This document shows, piece after piece, positions 39,445-51,997 of a DNA stretch of 64,000 bases (position 1 is the first letter of the stretch; each line of letters starts with the position of its first letter). The translations under genes were made by a program, and so were the position numbers. This stretch comes from Flaccisagitta enflata (lineage: Eukaryota; Chaetognatha; Sagittoidea; Aphragmophora). The notes beneath the pieces were generated by a model. It did not search any database. It was given only the letters and a program-made list of their open reading frames with translations, and was not told the origin of the DNA. The DNA lies in the NCBI GenBank assembly GCA_965153355.1, contig OZ231127.1, positions 48,670,001 to 48,734,000 on the forward strand, given 5' to 3'.

Positions 39445-40069
39445 AAAAACGGACTAAGCCTTCAGACTGTCTCAAAAATCTTATTTAACTTGACTACACC
39501 CGTCAACTGCAATGTTACGCATCTAGCATACTAAAAATGAAAGCCAGAAATACGGAATTTAAGCGGGCGTCCGTGTCCCCTGGCGTGGAAAGAAACGAAG
39601 AAACTGCAGCCCGCAGGACCTGTGTCTGTGTGTGCGGTAACATGTGTGTGTGTTGCATCAGAAAGTTGATATAGCCGAATACACGACCAGTAAGTAGTCG
39701 CTAACAGATGACAAGGGCAGTAATGTGAGTGGGCAGGGCATTATGAGGGTGGGCAGGGGCTGTAATTTGGCTGGGCAGAAGCTGTAATGCTCAAAAGTCG
39801 CTATTTCAGCCAATCTTGTGTCAAAAAGCCGTTATGATAAGTCTTCACACCCAAATAAACCTGATTGAGTTTGACCAGCGGGTCTGGGTTTCACTCCTTC
39901 GCCTCTTTCACGCTCAATTTGGGCAAGATGATGACGTAAGCCTCGACGAAAGCCTGCAGGAATTCCGCGTCCAAAGGCACCTACTTGATGATGCAGAATA
40001 TTAAAATGAATTTTTTGTCCATTTGTTATTTTGCATCGATATGAGCAGCGAAAAACTAAACAGGTTGCT

Positions 40070-40624
40070 CAAGCGGCATATGGTCAGCCGTTCCCGAAGC
40101 CCCATTGATGATATTATTGTATGGGGCAGCGGCCGGGGGGGGGGGAGGGGGCCAATGACGTTTAATTCCACATAAGGCAATTTTGTTCCAGCTTTGAATG
40201 GTAGTTTCTGTTTTGAGGTCTGGGAGAGATATTTTGTGGCCTGAGAGAGCTGATTTCAGGCCTAAGAAGGCTGGTTTCAGGTCTAAGAGGGGTGATTTTA
40301 GGCCTGGAAAGGCAAATTTTAGGCTTGGAAGGGCTGAATTGAGTCCCAGTAGCGCTGTTTTGAGCTTCTGAGAGAATTGATTTGGGCCTGGGAGGGCTGA
40401 TTCTATGCTAGGGAGGGATAATTTGAAGCCTGAGAGCGCTGATTTCAGGCCTGAGAACGTTGATTTGAGGGCTGAGGGGGCTTACTTGAGGTCTGAGAGG
40501 GCTGATTTCAGGCCCGAAAAGGCCAATTTGAGTCCCTGAGAGGGCGTATTTGAGGCCTAGAATGGCTTGGGGGTGGGGGACGGAGAAACGGAGAAACAAA
40601 AATGTCCTCCGGAGCCGCTGCCCA
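40070..40624 (+). repeat. F2 composite (duplicate)
   Basis: Duplicate of 24545-25100, with the same head stem GCCCCAT/ATGGGGC, a shorter G run and the same 21-bp minisatellite order. It is evidence for recent duplication rather than for independent spread. Confidence 0.75.
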
Positions 40625-40683
40625 AAAAGGGATGAACAGACTGACAAATGGGTGAACCAACAGAGGGACAAAGCGGGTGGTAG

Positions 40684-40693
40684 NNNNNNNNNN
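40684..40693. other. Assembly gap (10 N)
   Basis: Ten N characters, a placeholder length. Sequence left of it is the spacer copy; sequence right of it is octamer satellite with unusually many irregularities up to about 41220. The true distance across is unknown. Confidence 0.99.
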
Positions 40694-43600
40694 TTCAACT
40701 ATTAGCTATTGAACTAATGAACTGAACTATTGAACTATTGAACTACTGAACAATTGAACTATTGAACTTTTGAACTACTGAACTATTGAACTATTGAACT
40801 ACTGAACTATTGAACTACTGAACTATTGAACTATTGAACTATTGAATTTTTGAACTATTGAACTACTGAACTATTGAACTATTGAACTATTGAACTATTG
40901 AACTATGGAACTTTTGAACTATTGAACTTTCGAACTATTGAACTATTGAACTAATGAACTAATGAACTAATGAACTATGGAACTATTGAACTATTGAACT
41001 ATTGAACTATTGAACTACGGAACTACTGAACTACTGAACTAGTTGAATCACTGAACTAATAAACTAATGAACTATGGGAACTTGGCTGGGAACTTGAACT
41101 ATTGAACTATTAAACTATTGAACTAATGAACGTATTGGAACTAGTTGAACGGTATTGAACTATTGAAACTATTGAACTACTGAACCATTGAACTATTGAA
41201 TCTTAACTATTGAACTATGGAACTATGGAACTACTGAACTACTGAACTATTGAACTATTGAACCAATGAACTATTGAACTATTGAACTATTGAACTATTG
41301 AACTAATGAACTATTGAACTATTGAACTATTGAACTATTGAACTATTGAACTAATGAACTATTGAACTATTGAACTATTGAACTAATGAACTATTTAACT
41401 ATTGAACTATTGAACTACTGAACTACTGAACTATTGAACTATTGAACTTTTGATTTTTTGAACTAATGAACTAATGAACTAATGAACTATTGAACTATTG
41501 AACTATTGAACTATTGAACTATTGAACTATTGAACTATTGAACTATTGAACTATTGAACTATTGAACTATTGAACTATTGAACTAATGAATTATTGAACT
41601 ATTGAACTATTAAACTAATGAATTATTGAACTATTGAACTATTGAACTATTGAACTATTGAACTATTGAACTATTGAACTATTTAACTATTGAACTATTG
41701 AACTATTGAACTTTTGAACTATTGAACTACTGATTTATTGAACTATTAAATTAATGAACTTTTGAACTATTGAACTATTGAACTAATGAACTATTGAACG
41801 ATTGAACTATTGATCTATTGAACTATTGAACTTTTGAACTATTGAACTATTGAACTATTGAACTATTGAACTATTGAACTATTGAACTATTGAACTATTG
41901 AACTATTGAACTAATGAACTATTGAACTATTGAACTATTGAACTATTGAACTATTGAACTATTGAACTAATGAACTATTGAACTATTGAACTATTGAACT
42001 ATTGAACTATTGAACTATTGAACTATTGAACTATTGAACTATTGAACTTTTGAACTATTGAACTATTGAACTATTGAACTATTGAACTATTGAACTATTG
42101 AATTATTTGAACTCTGGAACTATTGAACTATTGAACTATTGAACTATTGAACCATTAAACTATTGAAATATATGACTGAACTATTGAACTATTGAACTAT
42201 TGAACTATTGAACTATTGAACTATTGAACTATTGAACTATTGAACTATTGAACTATTGAACTAATGAACTATTGAACTATTGAACTATTGAACTATTGAA
42301 CTTTTGAACTATTGAACTATTGAACTATTGAACTATTGAACTATTGAACTATTGAACTATTGAACTATTGAACTACTGAACTTTTGAACTATTGATTTAT
42401 TGAACTATTGAACCATTGATTTTTTGAACAACTGATCTAATGAACTATTGAACTTTTGAACTATTGAACTATTGAACTATTGAACTATTGAACTATTGAA
42501 CTATTGAACCTTTGAACTATTGAACTATTGAACTATTGAACTATTGAACTATTGAACTATTGAACTATTGAACTATTGAACTATTGAACTATTGAACTAT
42601 TGAACTATTGAACTATTGAACTATTGAACTATTGAACTTTTGAACTATTGAACTATTGAACTATTGAACTATTGAACTTTTCAACTATTGAACTATTGAA
42701 CTTTTGAACTATTGAACTATTGAACTATTGAACTATTGAACTATTGAACTATTGAACTATTGAACTATTGAACTACTGAACTATTGAACTATTGAACTAT
42801 TGAACTATTGAACTATTGAACTATTGAACTATTGAACTATTGAACTATTGAACTTTTGAACTATTGAACTATTGAACTATTGAACTATTGAACTATTGAA
42901 CTATTGAACTATTGAACTATTGAACTATTGAACTATTGAACTATTGAACTATTGAACTATTGAACTATTGAACTATTGAACTATTGAACTATTGAACTAT
43001 TGAACTATTGAACTATTGAACTATTGAACTATTGAACAATTGAACTTTTGAACTATTGAACTATTGAACTATTGAACTATTGAACTATTGAACTATTGAA
43101 CTATTGAACTATTGAACTAATGAACTACTGAACTATTGAACTATTGAACTTTTGAACTATTGAACTTTTGAACTATTGAACTATTGAACTAATGAACTAT
43201 TGAACTATTGAACTGTTGAACTATTGAACTATTGAACTATTGAACTACGGAACTATGGAACTACGGAACTACTGAACTATTGAACTAATGAACTAATGAA
43301 CTAATGAACTATGGAACTTTTGAACTATTGAACTTTTGAACTATTGAACTATTGAACTAAAGAACTATTGAACTATTGGACGTTTGAACTATTGAACTAT
43401 TGAACTACTGAACTATTGAACTATTGAACTTTTGAACTACTGAACTATTGAACTATTGAACTATTGAACTATTGATCTATTGAACTACTGAACTATTGAA
43501 CTATTGAACTACTGAACTATTGCACTATTGAACTACGGAACTACTGAACTACTGAACTATGGAACTATTGAACTAATGAACTATTGAACTATTGAACTAT

Positions 43601-45328
43601 TGAACTATTGAACTATTGAACTATTGAACTACTGAACTATTGAACTATTGAACTTTTGATTTTTTGAACTAATGAACTAATGAACTAATGAACTATTGAA
43701 CTAATGAACTATTGAACTATTGAACTATTGAACTATTGAACTATTGAACTACTGAACTATTGAACTATTGAACTAATGAACTATTGAACTATTGAACTAT
43801 TGAACTAATGAACTATTGAACTATTGAACTATTGAACTAATGAACTGTTGAACTATTGAACTATTGAACTATTGAACTATTGAACTATTGAACTATTGAA
43901 CTTTTGAACTATTGAACTATTGAACTATTGAACTATTGAACTATTGAACTATTGAACTATTGAACTTTTGAACTATTGAACTATTGAACTATTGAACTAT
44001 TGAACTATTGAACTATTGAACTATTGAACTATTGAACTATTGAACTATTGAACTATTGAACTATTGAACTATTGAACTAATGAACTATTGAACTATTGAA
44101 CTATTGAACTATTGAACTATTGAACTATTGAACTACTGAACTTTTGAACTATTGATTTATTGAACTATTGAACTATTGAACTATTGATTTTTTGAACTAC
44201 TGAACTATTGAACTATTGAACTTTTGAACTATTGAACTATTGAACTATTGAACTATTGAACTATTGAACTATTGAACTATTGAACTATTGAACTATTGAA
44301 CTATTGAACTATTGAACTATTGAACTATTGAACTATTGAACTATTGAACTATTGAACTATTGAACTATTGAACTATTGAACTTTTGAACTATTTAACTAT
44401 TGAACTTTTGAACTATTGAACTATTGAACTATTGAACTAATGAACTATTGAACTATTGAACTATTGAACTATTGAACTATTGAACTACTGAACTATTGAA
44501 CTATTGAACTATTGAACTATTGAACTATTGAACTATTGAACTATTGAACTATTGAACTTTTGAACTATTGAACTATTGAACTATTGAACTATTGAACTAT
44601 TGAACTATTGAACTATTGAACTATTGAACTATTGAACTATTGAACTTTTGAACTATTGAACTACTGATCTATTGAACTACTGAACTATTGAACTATTGAA
44701 CTATTGAACTATTGAACTATTGAACTTTTGAACTACTAAACTATTGAACTATTGAACTATTGAAGTACTGAACTATTGAACTATTGAACTATTGAACTAT
44801 TGAACTATTGAACTATTGAACTATTGAACTACTGAACTATTGAACTATTGAACTATTGAACTATTGAACTTTTGAACTATTGAACTTTTGAACTATTGAA
44901 CTATTTAACTAATGAACTATTGAACTATTAAACTATTGAACTATTGAACTATTGAACTATTGAACTATTGAACTATTGAACCACGGAACTACGGAACTAC
45001 TGAACTACTGAACTATTGAACTAATGAACTAATGAACTAATGAACTATGGAACTTTTGAACTATTGAACTTTTGAACTATTGAACTATTGAACTAATGAA
45101 CTATTGAACTATTGAACTATTGAACTATTGAACTATTGAACTATTGAACTATTGAACTATTGAACTATTGAACTATTGAACTATTGAACTATTGAACTAT
45201 TGAACTATTGAACTATTGAACTATTGAACTATTGAACTATTGAACTATTGAACTATTGAACTATGGAACTATGGAACTACTGAACTACTGAACTATTGAA
45301 CTAATGAACTATTGAACTATTGAACTAT
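40694..45328 (+). repeat. Octamer satellite block C, ~4.6 kb
   Basis: GAACTATT units on the same strand. The first 500 bp contain many indels and odd insertions (for example GGGAACTTGGCTGGGAACTT near 41078), unlike the clean register elsewhere. From about 41230 it is regular apart from one small disturbance at about 42105-42180. Variant markers GATTTATT/GATTTTTT at about 42394-42420 and 44155-44190, and GAACTACGGAAC at about 43243 and 44985, recur as in the other blocks. Confidence 0.97.
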
Positions 45329-45484
45329 ACGCGAAATTCAAAATCCGCCTCGATAGTGTAAATTGTATCGTGACAACCAATTGAATGATACCATTCACAA
45401 CCATATGGCCATGGCGACATGAGCTGCAAAGGGGGTTTCCGTAATCTTCACGTTGTATTCAATGTGCGTGTGTACTGTGTAGTA

Positions 45485-46043
45485 CTATCTTTGCCAAAAG
45501 AAACACAACACCCTGAGAATGATGTGATTTTTTTACGATAGTTTGGCAAAATACGGTAACTGAAAGCTTGTAAGTCAAGTAAGTTTTTCTTTATAAGAAA
45601 CAAACCAAAATGCAATTTTTAAAGCATTTATTCATAAACATATATATAATAACTTTTTCTAATTTGTTCACAGTTTTTAAAAGTCTATGATTTTTAAAAT
45701 AAGTCTATTCTTTTGCTTGCTTTTGAGCTACAGAATTTAGATTGCGCTCATCTTTTGAATTTTTTGATGTAGATTAATTTGTTTTTTTTTTTAAATATCT
45801 AGCTTTTCTAAAAGTGGAGATAATCATAGTTAAACTAACATTAAATTTTTTCTATTCTTTTGTCACAATTTTTTTCAATTCTGAAAATGATTATTCCCCT
45901 TATTCCGCTTGCCATTTCCAAAAACTTTGAGATATAGTTACCATATTGGACTTATTTTGTAGATCTTTTGAAGTAAATTAATACTTCTCTGGAAGTCAAG
46001 ATATTTTAGATAGAAGGTGTCGCGTTTCTTTTGGCGAAGATAG
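45485..46043. mobile_element. TA-flanked MITE with 28-bp terminal repeats
   Basis: A 559-bp element with TA at 45483-45484 and 46044-46045. The left terminus CTATCTTTGCCAAAAGAAAC then ACAACACC matches the right terminus read inward, CTATCTTCGCCAAAAGAAAC then GCGACACC, with three mismatches in 28. A TA duplication suggests the Tc1/mariner superfamily. The interior is AT-rich and non-coding. Confidence 0.85.
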
Positions 46044-46196
46044 TAAGTTTTCTTGTTGGCATAACCAAAATTTAAAATCACATGTTTTCATTAGTATAAC
46101 CCTCAATTTTTTTTGCTGCCATTTTTTTGAAACTTTGGCATAGTCTTTGATATTGCATCACCAGGGTAGATTCCAATATCAACCGACAAAGAATAG

Positions 46197-46284
46197 CAGA
46201 AGAAGAAGAAGAAGCAGAAGAAGAAGAAGAAGAAGAAGAAGAAGAAGAAGAAGAAGAAGAAGAAGAAGAAGAAGAAGAAGAAGA
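46197..46284. repeat. (AAG)n microsatellite
   Basis: About 28 AAG units with one CAG interruption near 46215. The poly-Ser and poly-Phe minus-strand frames are artefacts. Confidence 0.97.
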
Positions 46285-46365
46285 CAACGACAATAAAAAA
46301 GTTACGTGTCTGCAACTAAAAAAAGAAGATAAATTCAACATGAAAGGACCATAATTTCACATCCA

Positions 46366-46403
46366 TTATAAGCGGATTTCCGTTATTCTTGAATCTGATA
46401 CAG
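46366..46403. mobile_element. Relic of the 51394-51995 MITE right end
   Basis: TTATAAGCGGATTTCCGTTA and TTCTTGAATCTGATACAGC align with 51944-51982 with about five mismatches. The terminal GGGGTTTAACTG is not preserved and no left end is visible. Confidence 0.6.
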
Positions 46404-46428
46404 CAGGATGTATATGTATATTGTTTTT

Positions 46429-46520
46429 AGTCGCGTTCTACTCCCCCCTTTGTCCATCCATCGACTGGTCAGTCCCTTTTTAGACAGCGGCCCCGACGGG
46501 GTCAATGAACCATGTTTTTA
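46429..46520 (+). mobile_element. F1 left end fused to F2 box
   Basis: AGTCGCGTTCTACTCCCCCC, TTTGTCCATCCATCGACTGG, then AGACAGCGGCCCCGACGGGG and TCAATGAACC, an F2 box. It is another F1/F2 junction, in the orientation opposite to 25106. The right end is missing. Confidence 0.6.
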
Positions 46521-46569
46521 CGTATATGGGGAATTTTTCCATGTTGGTCATGACTTGGCCTTCTTTTTT

Positions 46570-46751
46570 AGTCGCATGCTACGCTACTCTACACCCTGCT
46601 TTGTTGGTTGGTCCATTGGTCCGTCCGTCTGTCACACTTTACGTTTTTTGCGGTCTTTGGCCTCACTGTTCCTGCCCAAATGATCAAGTGACCTCAAAAA
46701 CAGTCCCTGCCCACCCACACGTGACTGGGGTAGCCGTGTATCCAGCCTTGT
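46570..46751 (+). mobile_element. F1 family element, full length
   Basis: Left end AGTCGCATGCTACGCTACTC with CTACACCCTGCTTTG; interior GTTCCTGCCCAAATGATCAA matching 748-767 of copy 1; right end CACACGTGACTGGGGTAGCC and GTGTATCCAGCCTTG. It is one of three F1 copies in a head-to-tail row (46570, 46764, 47006). Confidence 0.78.
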
Positions 46752-46763
46752 TCTTCCATTTTC

Positions 46764-46951
46764 AGTTGCGGACATGCAACTCTATAAGAGGCTTTGTCGT
46801 CCGTCCGTCCATCCATCCGTCTGTTGATTGGCTGGCTGGTCGGTTGGTCGGTTGGTTGGTCTGTCTGTCACGCTCGAGTTGAAAAGTGGGATAACACGCA
46901 TTTCCGCCCCTGCCCACCCGTCCGCAACTGGTGGCCGTGTATCTGGCCTTG
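46764..46951 (+). mobile_element. F1 subfamily element, AGTTGC-type ends
   Basis: The terminal palindrome here is AGTTGCGGACATGCAACT and the internal inverse near the right end is CCGTCCGCAACT, so both ends changed together from AGTCGC to AGTTGC. The right end is GTGGCCGTGTATCTGGCCTT. Flanks TTCCATTTTC and TTCCAGTTTTC could be a target duplication of about 10 bp. Confidence 0.75.
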
Positions 46952-47005
46952 TTCCAGTTTTCCTTCTGTTTTATCTTCCCTGCTTTATTTTGTTTTTTTC
47001 TTTTT

Positions 47006-47152
47006 AGTCGCATAGACACATAACTCTGCACCTTGCAGTGTCGGTCGATAGGTTGGTCCGTCTGTGTGAAATGATTTTTTTTCAAATCTGGTAAATTCTA
47101 CATTACTGCACCTGTCCAGCCGGCTTTGACTGAATTACCGATATCTGACCTT
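47006..47152 (+). mobile_element. F1 family element, degraded
   Basis: Left end AGTCGCATAGACACATAACT with CTGCACCTTGCAGTGTCGGT; interior CATTACTGCACCTGTCCAGC; right end decayed to ACCGATATCTGACC. T-rich flanks on both sides. Confidence 0.65.
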
Positions 47153-47189
47153 TTTTTTTTCTCTCTCTTTCTTTCTCTATTTTATTTTT

Positions 47190-47277
47190 ACTAAATGTCT
47201 CGTTTATCTTTTTTTTCTTCTTTTTTTCCTTTTTTCTTTTCTTTTTTTTTCTTTCTTTCTTTCATTTTTCCATTAAT

Positions 47278-47320
<43 letters not shown>
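47190..47320. repeat. T-rich tract with (TTTC)n
   Basis: Irregular T/C sequence from about 47205, then about ten TTTC units at 47280-47320. The frames through it are artefacts. Confidence 0.85.
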
Positions 47321-47321
<1 letters not shown>

Positions 47322-48117
47322 GCCTTTTTTTTAAGTTGATGAATAAGAAAAAGAAATCTTTTGAACATTTTCCTGTTAAAGTGATTGTAAATATTTTCAA
47401 TTTTTCTTTCATTCTAGACCAATCCTCGATCTGTATCTCAAACGGTTTAGGAGCTAAAGCTGGTCAAAGTTAAATTCTAATTTAGAAAAATGCTCATTTT
47501 TCATTGGGATTGCAAACTGATAATGGCAATGTTTCTACTCATTATACGCCATTTTTAAACGAATAAAGCTAAAAGCTAATTGCCAGATTGGAGCCAAATG
47601 AAAGATTTTTTCAAGAGCTTTCTAATGGTCTAAGATTATTAGCTATTTTGAAATTCAATATGACGTTTTCCCCTTCAAAAGTGCGGCTTTTTTATTGAGT
47701 GGAGTAGGACATAAACATTGATCTTAGAGTGAGGGAGATTTTGAGAGAGTCAGATAAGGATTGACCTTCATTTATTATTTCAGTAAACACAGATAGTGGG
47801 AAAACAAGTGACACCAGGTCACAAATTGTTACTGACGTGCGTGGGTGAGCAGGGCATACAACCCCCATTTATACCTCCCCCACCCCCATCCCCACCCCAA
47901 CACAGACAATCATGCCTACAGCATCATAAATTGAAAACGCAATCACATGGAAAGACAGAAGACACTATCGCGGGACACTAAGGCAGAAAAGAGAAAAAAA
48001 GCTTGTCCTTAGCACCTGATGGTGCTTCCTTTTGGAAGGGTTATGGTGAAAAAAACGCGACCACGCCAGCGTTTTGCCCACTTATCACGGTGTGGTTTTG
48101 GCTGACGACATATCTCG

Positions 48118-51100
48118 GAACTATTGAACTATTGAACTTTTGAACTACTGAACTATTGAACTATTGAACTATTGAACTATTGAACTAATGAACTTTTGAA
48201 CTATTGAACTATTGAACGATTGAACTTTTGAACTATTGAACTACTGAACAATTGAACTTTTGAACTATACAACTATTGAACTTTTGAACTATTGAACTAT
48301 TGAACTATTGAACTATTGAACTATTGAACTATTGAACTATTGAACTTTTGAACTATTGAACTTATGAACTAATGAACTATTGAACTATTGAACTATTGAA
48401 CTATTGAACTATTGAACTATTGAACTATTGAACTATTGAACTATTGAACTATTGAACTATTGAACTATTGAACTTTTGAACTTTTCAACTATTGAACTAT
48501 TGAACTTTTGAACTATTGAACTATTGAACTAATGAACTATTTAACTATTGAACTGTTGAACTATTGAACTATTGAACTACTGAACTATGGAACTATTGAA
48601 CTGTTGAACTATTGAACTATTGAACAACTGAACTATTGAACTATTGAACTTTTGAACTACTGAACTATTGAACTATTGAACTATTGAACTATTGAACTAT
48701 TGAACTATTGAACTATTGAACTATTGAACTATTGAACTATTGAACTTTTGAACTATTGAACTATTGAACTATTGAACTATTGAACTATTGAACTATTGAA
48801 CTTTCGAATTATTGAACTATTGAACTAATGAACTAATGAATTAATGAACTATGGAACTATTGAACTATTGAAATATTGAACTACGGAACTACTGAACTAC
48901 TGAACTATTGAACTAATGAACTAATAAACTAATGAACTTTGGAACTTTTGAACTATTGAACTTTTGAACTATTAAACTATTGAACTAATGAACTATTGAA
49001 CTATTGAACTATTGAACTATTGAACTATTGAACTACTGAACTATTGAACTATTGAACTTTTGAACTACTGAACTATTGAACTACTGAACTACTGAACTAT
49101 TGAACTATTGAACTAGTGAACTATTGAACTATTGAACTATTGAACTGTTGAACAAAGAACTATTGAAGTATTGAACTACTGAACTATTGAACTATTGAAC
49201 TATTGAACTATTGAACTATTGAACTATTGAACTATTGAACTATTGAACTATTGAACTATTGAACTATTGAACTATTGAACTATTGAACTATTGAACTATT
49301 GAACTATTGAACTATTGAACTATTGAACTATTGAACTATTGAACTATTGAACTAATGAACTATTGAACTATTGAACTATTGAACTAATGAACTATTGAAC
49401 TATTGAACTATTGAACTATTGAACTATTGAACTATTGAACTATTGAACTTTTGAACTATTGAACTATTGAACTATTTAACTATTGAACTATTGAACTATT
49501 GAACTATTGAACTATTGAACTATTGAACTATTGAACTATTGAACTATTGAACTATTGATCTATTGAACTATTGAACTTTTGAACTATTGAACTATTGAAC
49601 TATTGAACTATTGAAACATTAAACTTTTGAACTATTGAACTATTGAACTATTGAACTATTGAACTATTGAACTATTGAACTATTGAACTATTGAACTATT
49701 GAACTATTGAACTATTGAACTATTGAACTATTGAACTATTTAACTATTGAACTTTTGAACTATTGAACTATTGAACTATTGAACTATTGAACTATTGAAC
49801 TATTGAACTATTGAACTATTGAACTTTTGAACTATTGAATTATTGAACTACTGAACTATTGAACTATTGAACTATTGAACTATTGAACTAATGAACTAAT
49901 GAACTATTGAACTATTGAACTAATGAACTAATGAACTATGGAACTATAGAACTATGGAACTAATGAACTATTGAACTATTGAACTATTGAACTATTGAAC
50001 TATTGAACTATTGAACTAATGAACTTTTGAACTATTGAACTAATGAACTATTGAACTATTGAACTATTGAACTATTGAACTATTGAACTATTGAACTATT
50101 GAACTATTGAACTATTGAACTATTGAACTATTGAACTATTGAACTATTGAACTATTGAACTATTGAACTACTGAACTTTTGAACTATTGATTTACTGAAA
50201 TATTGAACTATTGAACTATTGATTTTTTGAACTACTGAACTAATGAACTATTGAACTTTTGAACTATTGAACTATTGAACTATTGAACTATTGAACTATT
50301 GAACTATTGAACTATTGAACTATTGAACTATTGAACTATTGAACTATTGAACTACTGAACTTTTGAACTATTGATTTATTGAACTATTGAACTATTGAAC
50401 TATTGATTTTTTGAACTACTGAACTATTGAACTATTGAACTTTTGAACTATTGAACTATTGAACTATTGAACTATTGAACTATTGAACTATTGAACTATT
50501 GAACTATTGAACTATTGAACTATTGAACTATTGAACTATTGAACTATTGAACTATTGAACTATTGAACTATTGAACTATTGAACTATTGAACTATTGAAC
50601 TATTGAACTATTGAACTAATGAACTATTAAACTATTGAACTATTGAACTATTGAACTATTGAACTATTGAACTATTGAACTATTGAACTATTGAACTATT
50701 GAACTATTGAACTTTTGAACTATTGAACTATTGAACTTTTGAACTATTGAACTATTGAACTAATGAACTATTGAACTATTGAACTATTGAACTATTGAAC
50801 TATTGAACTATTGAACTATTGAACTATTGAACTATTGAACTATTGAACTATTGAACTATTGAACTATTGAACTATTGAACTTTTGAACTATTGAACTATT
50901 GAACTATTGAACTATTGAACTATTGAACTATTGAACTTTTGAACTATTGAACTATTGAACTATTGAACTATTGAACTATTGAACTATTGAACTATTGAAC
51001 TATTGAACTATTGAACTATTGAACTATTGAACTTTTGAACTATTGAACTATTGAACTATTGAACTATTGAACTATTGAACTATTGAACTATTGAACTATT

Positions 51101-51391
51101 GAACTATTGAACTTTTGAACTACTGAACTATTGAACTATTGAACTATTGAAGTATTGAACTATTGAACTATTGAACTATTGAACTATTGAACTAATGAAC
51201 TACTGAACTACTGAACTATTGAACTATTGAACTATTGAACTAATGAACTATTGAACTATTGAACTATTGAACTGTTGAACTATTGAACTATTGAACTATT
51301 GAACTACGGAACTACGGAACTACTGAACTTCTGAACTCTTGAACTAATGACCTAATGAACTAATGAACTTTGAACTTTTGAACTATTGAAC
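48118..51391 (+). repeat. Octamer satellite block D, ~3.3 kb
   Basis: GAACTATT units, same strand, with a small indel near 49151 (GAACAAAGAAC) and one near 51370. The marker pair GATTTACT/GATTTTTT at about 50190-50220 and GATTTATT/GATTTTTT at about 50375-50405 repeats with about 184-bp spacing. The block is continuous with block E apart from the MITE at 51394. Confidence 0.97.
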
Positions 51392-51393
51392 TA

Positions 51394-51664
51394 CAGTTAA
51401 ATCCCGCTATAACGGATCTCAAGGGACTAACAAATCTTATGCGTTATTGCCGGATTGCGTTATTGCCAAAATGACTATCCCCGACTATCTTCTTTGCTAT
51501 CCTTTGTAACTACTGGGCTCTTAAAACAAAATGAAAACAGCCTTTTGTATTACAGTCAAATGAAATGCATTTTGAAAACGCGATGATCTTGTAAAAAAGG
51601 CTTCGAAAAAAATGATGTTCGTATAAAAAAAAGTGTAGTGCTTAAGGAAATTTCGTATGAGTTG

Positions 51665-51711
<47 letters not shown>

Positions 51712-51995
51712 CCCTGCCCATTGATGATTTCTCTCTCTCTCTCTTATCTCACATTCCCGCCCCTGCCCGCGCTTCTTTTGTCTTTTGGCAGCCACCATCT
51801 GTTATTGGCGGAAGATTATAGGTCTGCGGACTGGCCAGACCATGCGGTATTCTTGGATTCCTCGTTATAGTTGGATCCGGTTTTATTGGATTTTTTTAAC
51901 AAAGAAAGTAAAGAGAAATGGTAGGGACTTTCTCTTAGCACTCGTTATAGGCGGATTTCCGTTATTCTTGGATCCGGTATAGCGGGGTTTAACTG
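51394..51995. mobile_element. Pogo/Tc1-type MITE inserted in the octamer array
   Basis: A 602-bp element with TA at 51392-51393 and 51996-51997. Deleting it with one TA restores GAAC-TA-TTGAAC, a perfect octamer junction, so the target site is certain. The left terminus is CAGTTAAATCCCGCTATAAC; the right terminus read inward is CAGTTAAACCCCGCTATACC, then GGATC on both sides. TA duplication plus CAGTNAAACCYCGYTATAAC is typical of pogo/Tigger-type elements. The interior contains a CT tract (51669-51709), internal near-copies of the terminal CTCGTTATAG...GGATCCGG sequence and no transposase frame. Confidence 0.92.
51669..51709. repeat. (CT)n microsatellite inside MITE
   Basis: About 20 CT units; a shorter CT run follows at 51731. 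It gives the poly-Ser-Leu and Arg-Glu frames seen on both strands. Confidence 0.96.
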
Positions 51996-51997
51996 TA

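Larger units (their letters stand above)
38605..40683. repeat. 2.1 kb spacer, copy 2 (truncated at assembly gap)
   Basis: Counterpart of 23067-25160. It contains the hairpin 38687-38741, the TTTC/CT tract 39029-39281, an F1 short element 39314-39444, the doubtful frame 39834-40004 and the F2 composite from about 40070 to 40624. Differences from copy 1 are few: single bases, a few bases missing in the GGAAAGA run near 39590, a shorter G run near 40135 and shorter microsatellites. It is cut by the N run at the same F1 end where copy 1 continues. Confidence 0.95.
45329..48117. other. 2.8 kb AT-rich spacer with several elements, no gene seen
   Basis: It separates blocks C and D and bears no resemblance to the 23-25 kb spacer apart from F1 and F2 pieces. 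It holds a TA-flanked MITE, an AAG repeat, a relic of the 51394 MITE, four F1 copies and a TTTC tract. From 47321 to 48117 it is AT-rich with a C-rich patch (CACCCCCATCCCCACCCC) near 47880 and a small hairpin AGCACCTGATGGTGCT at 48010. No frame looks coding. Confidence 0.6.
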
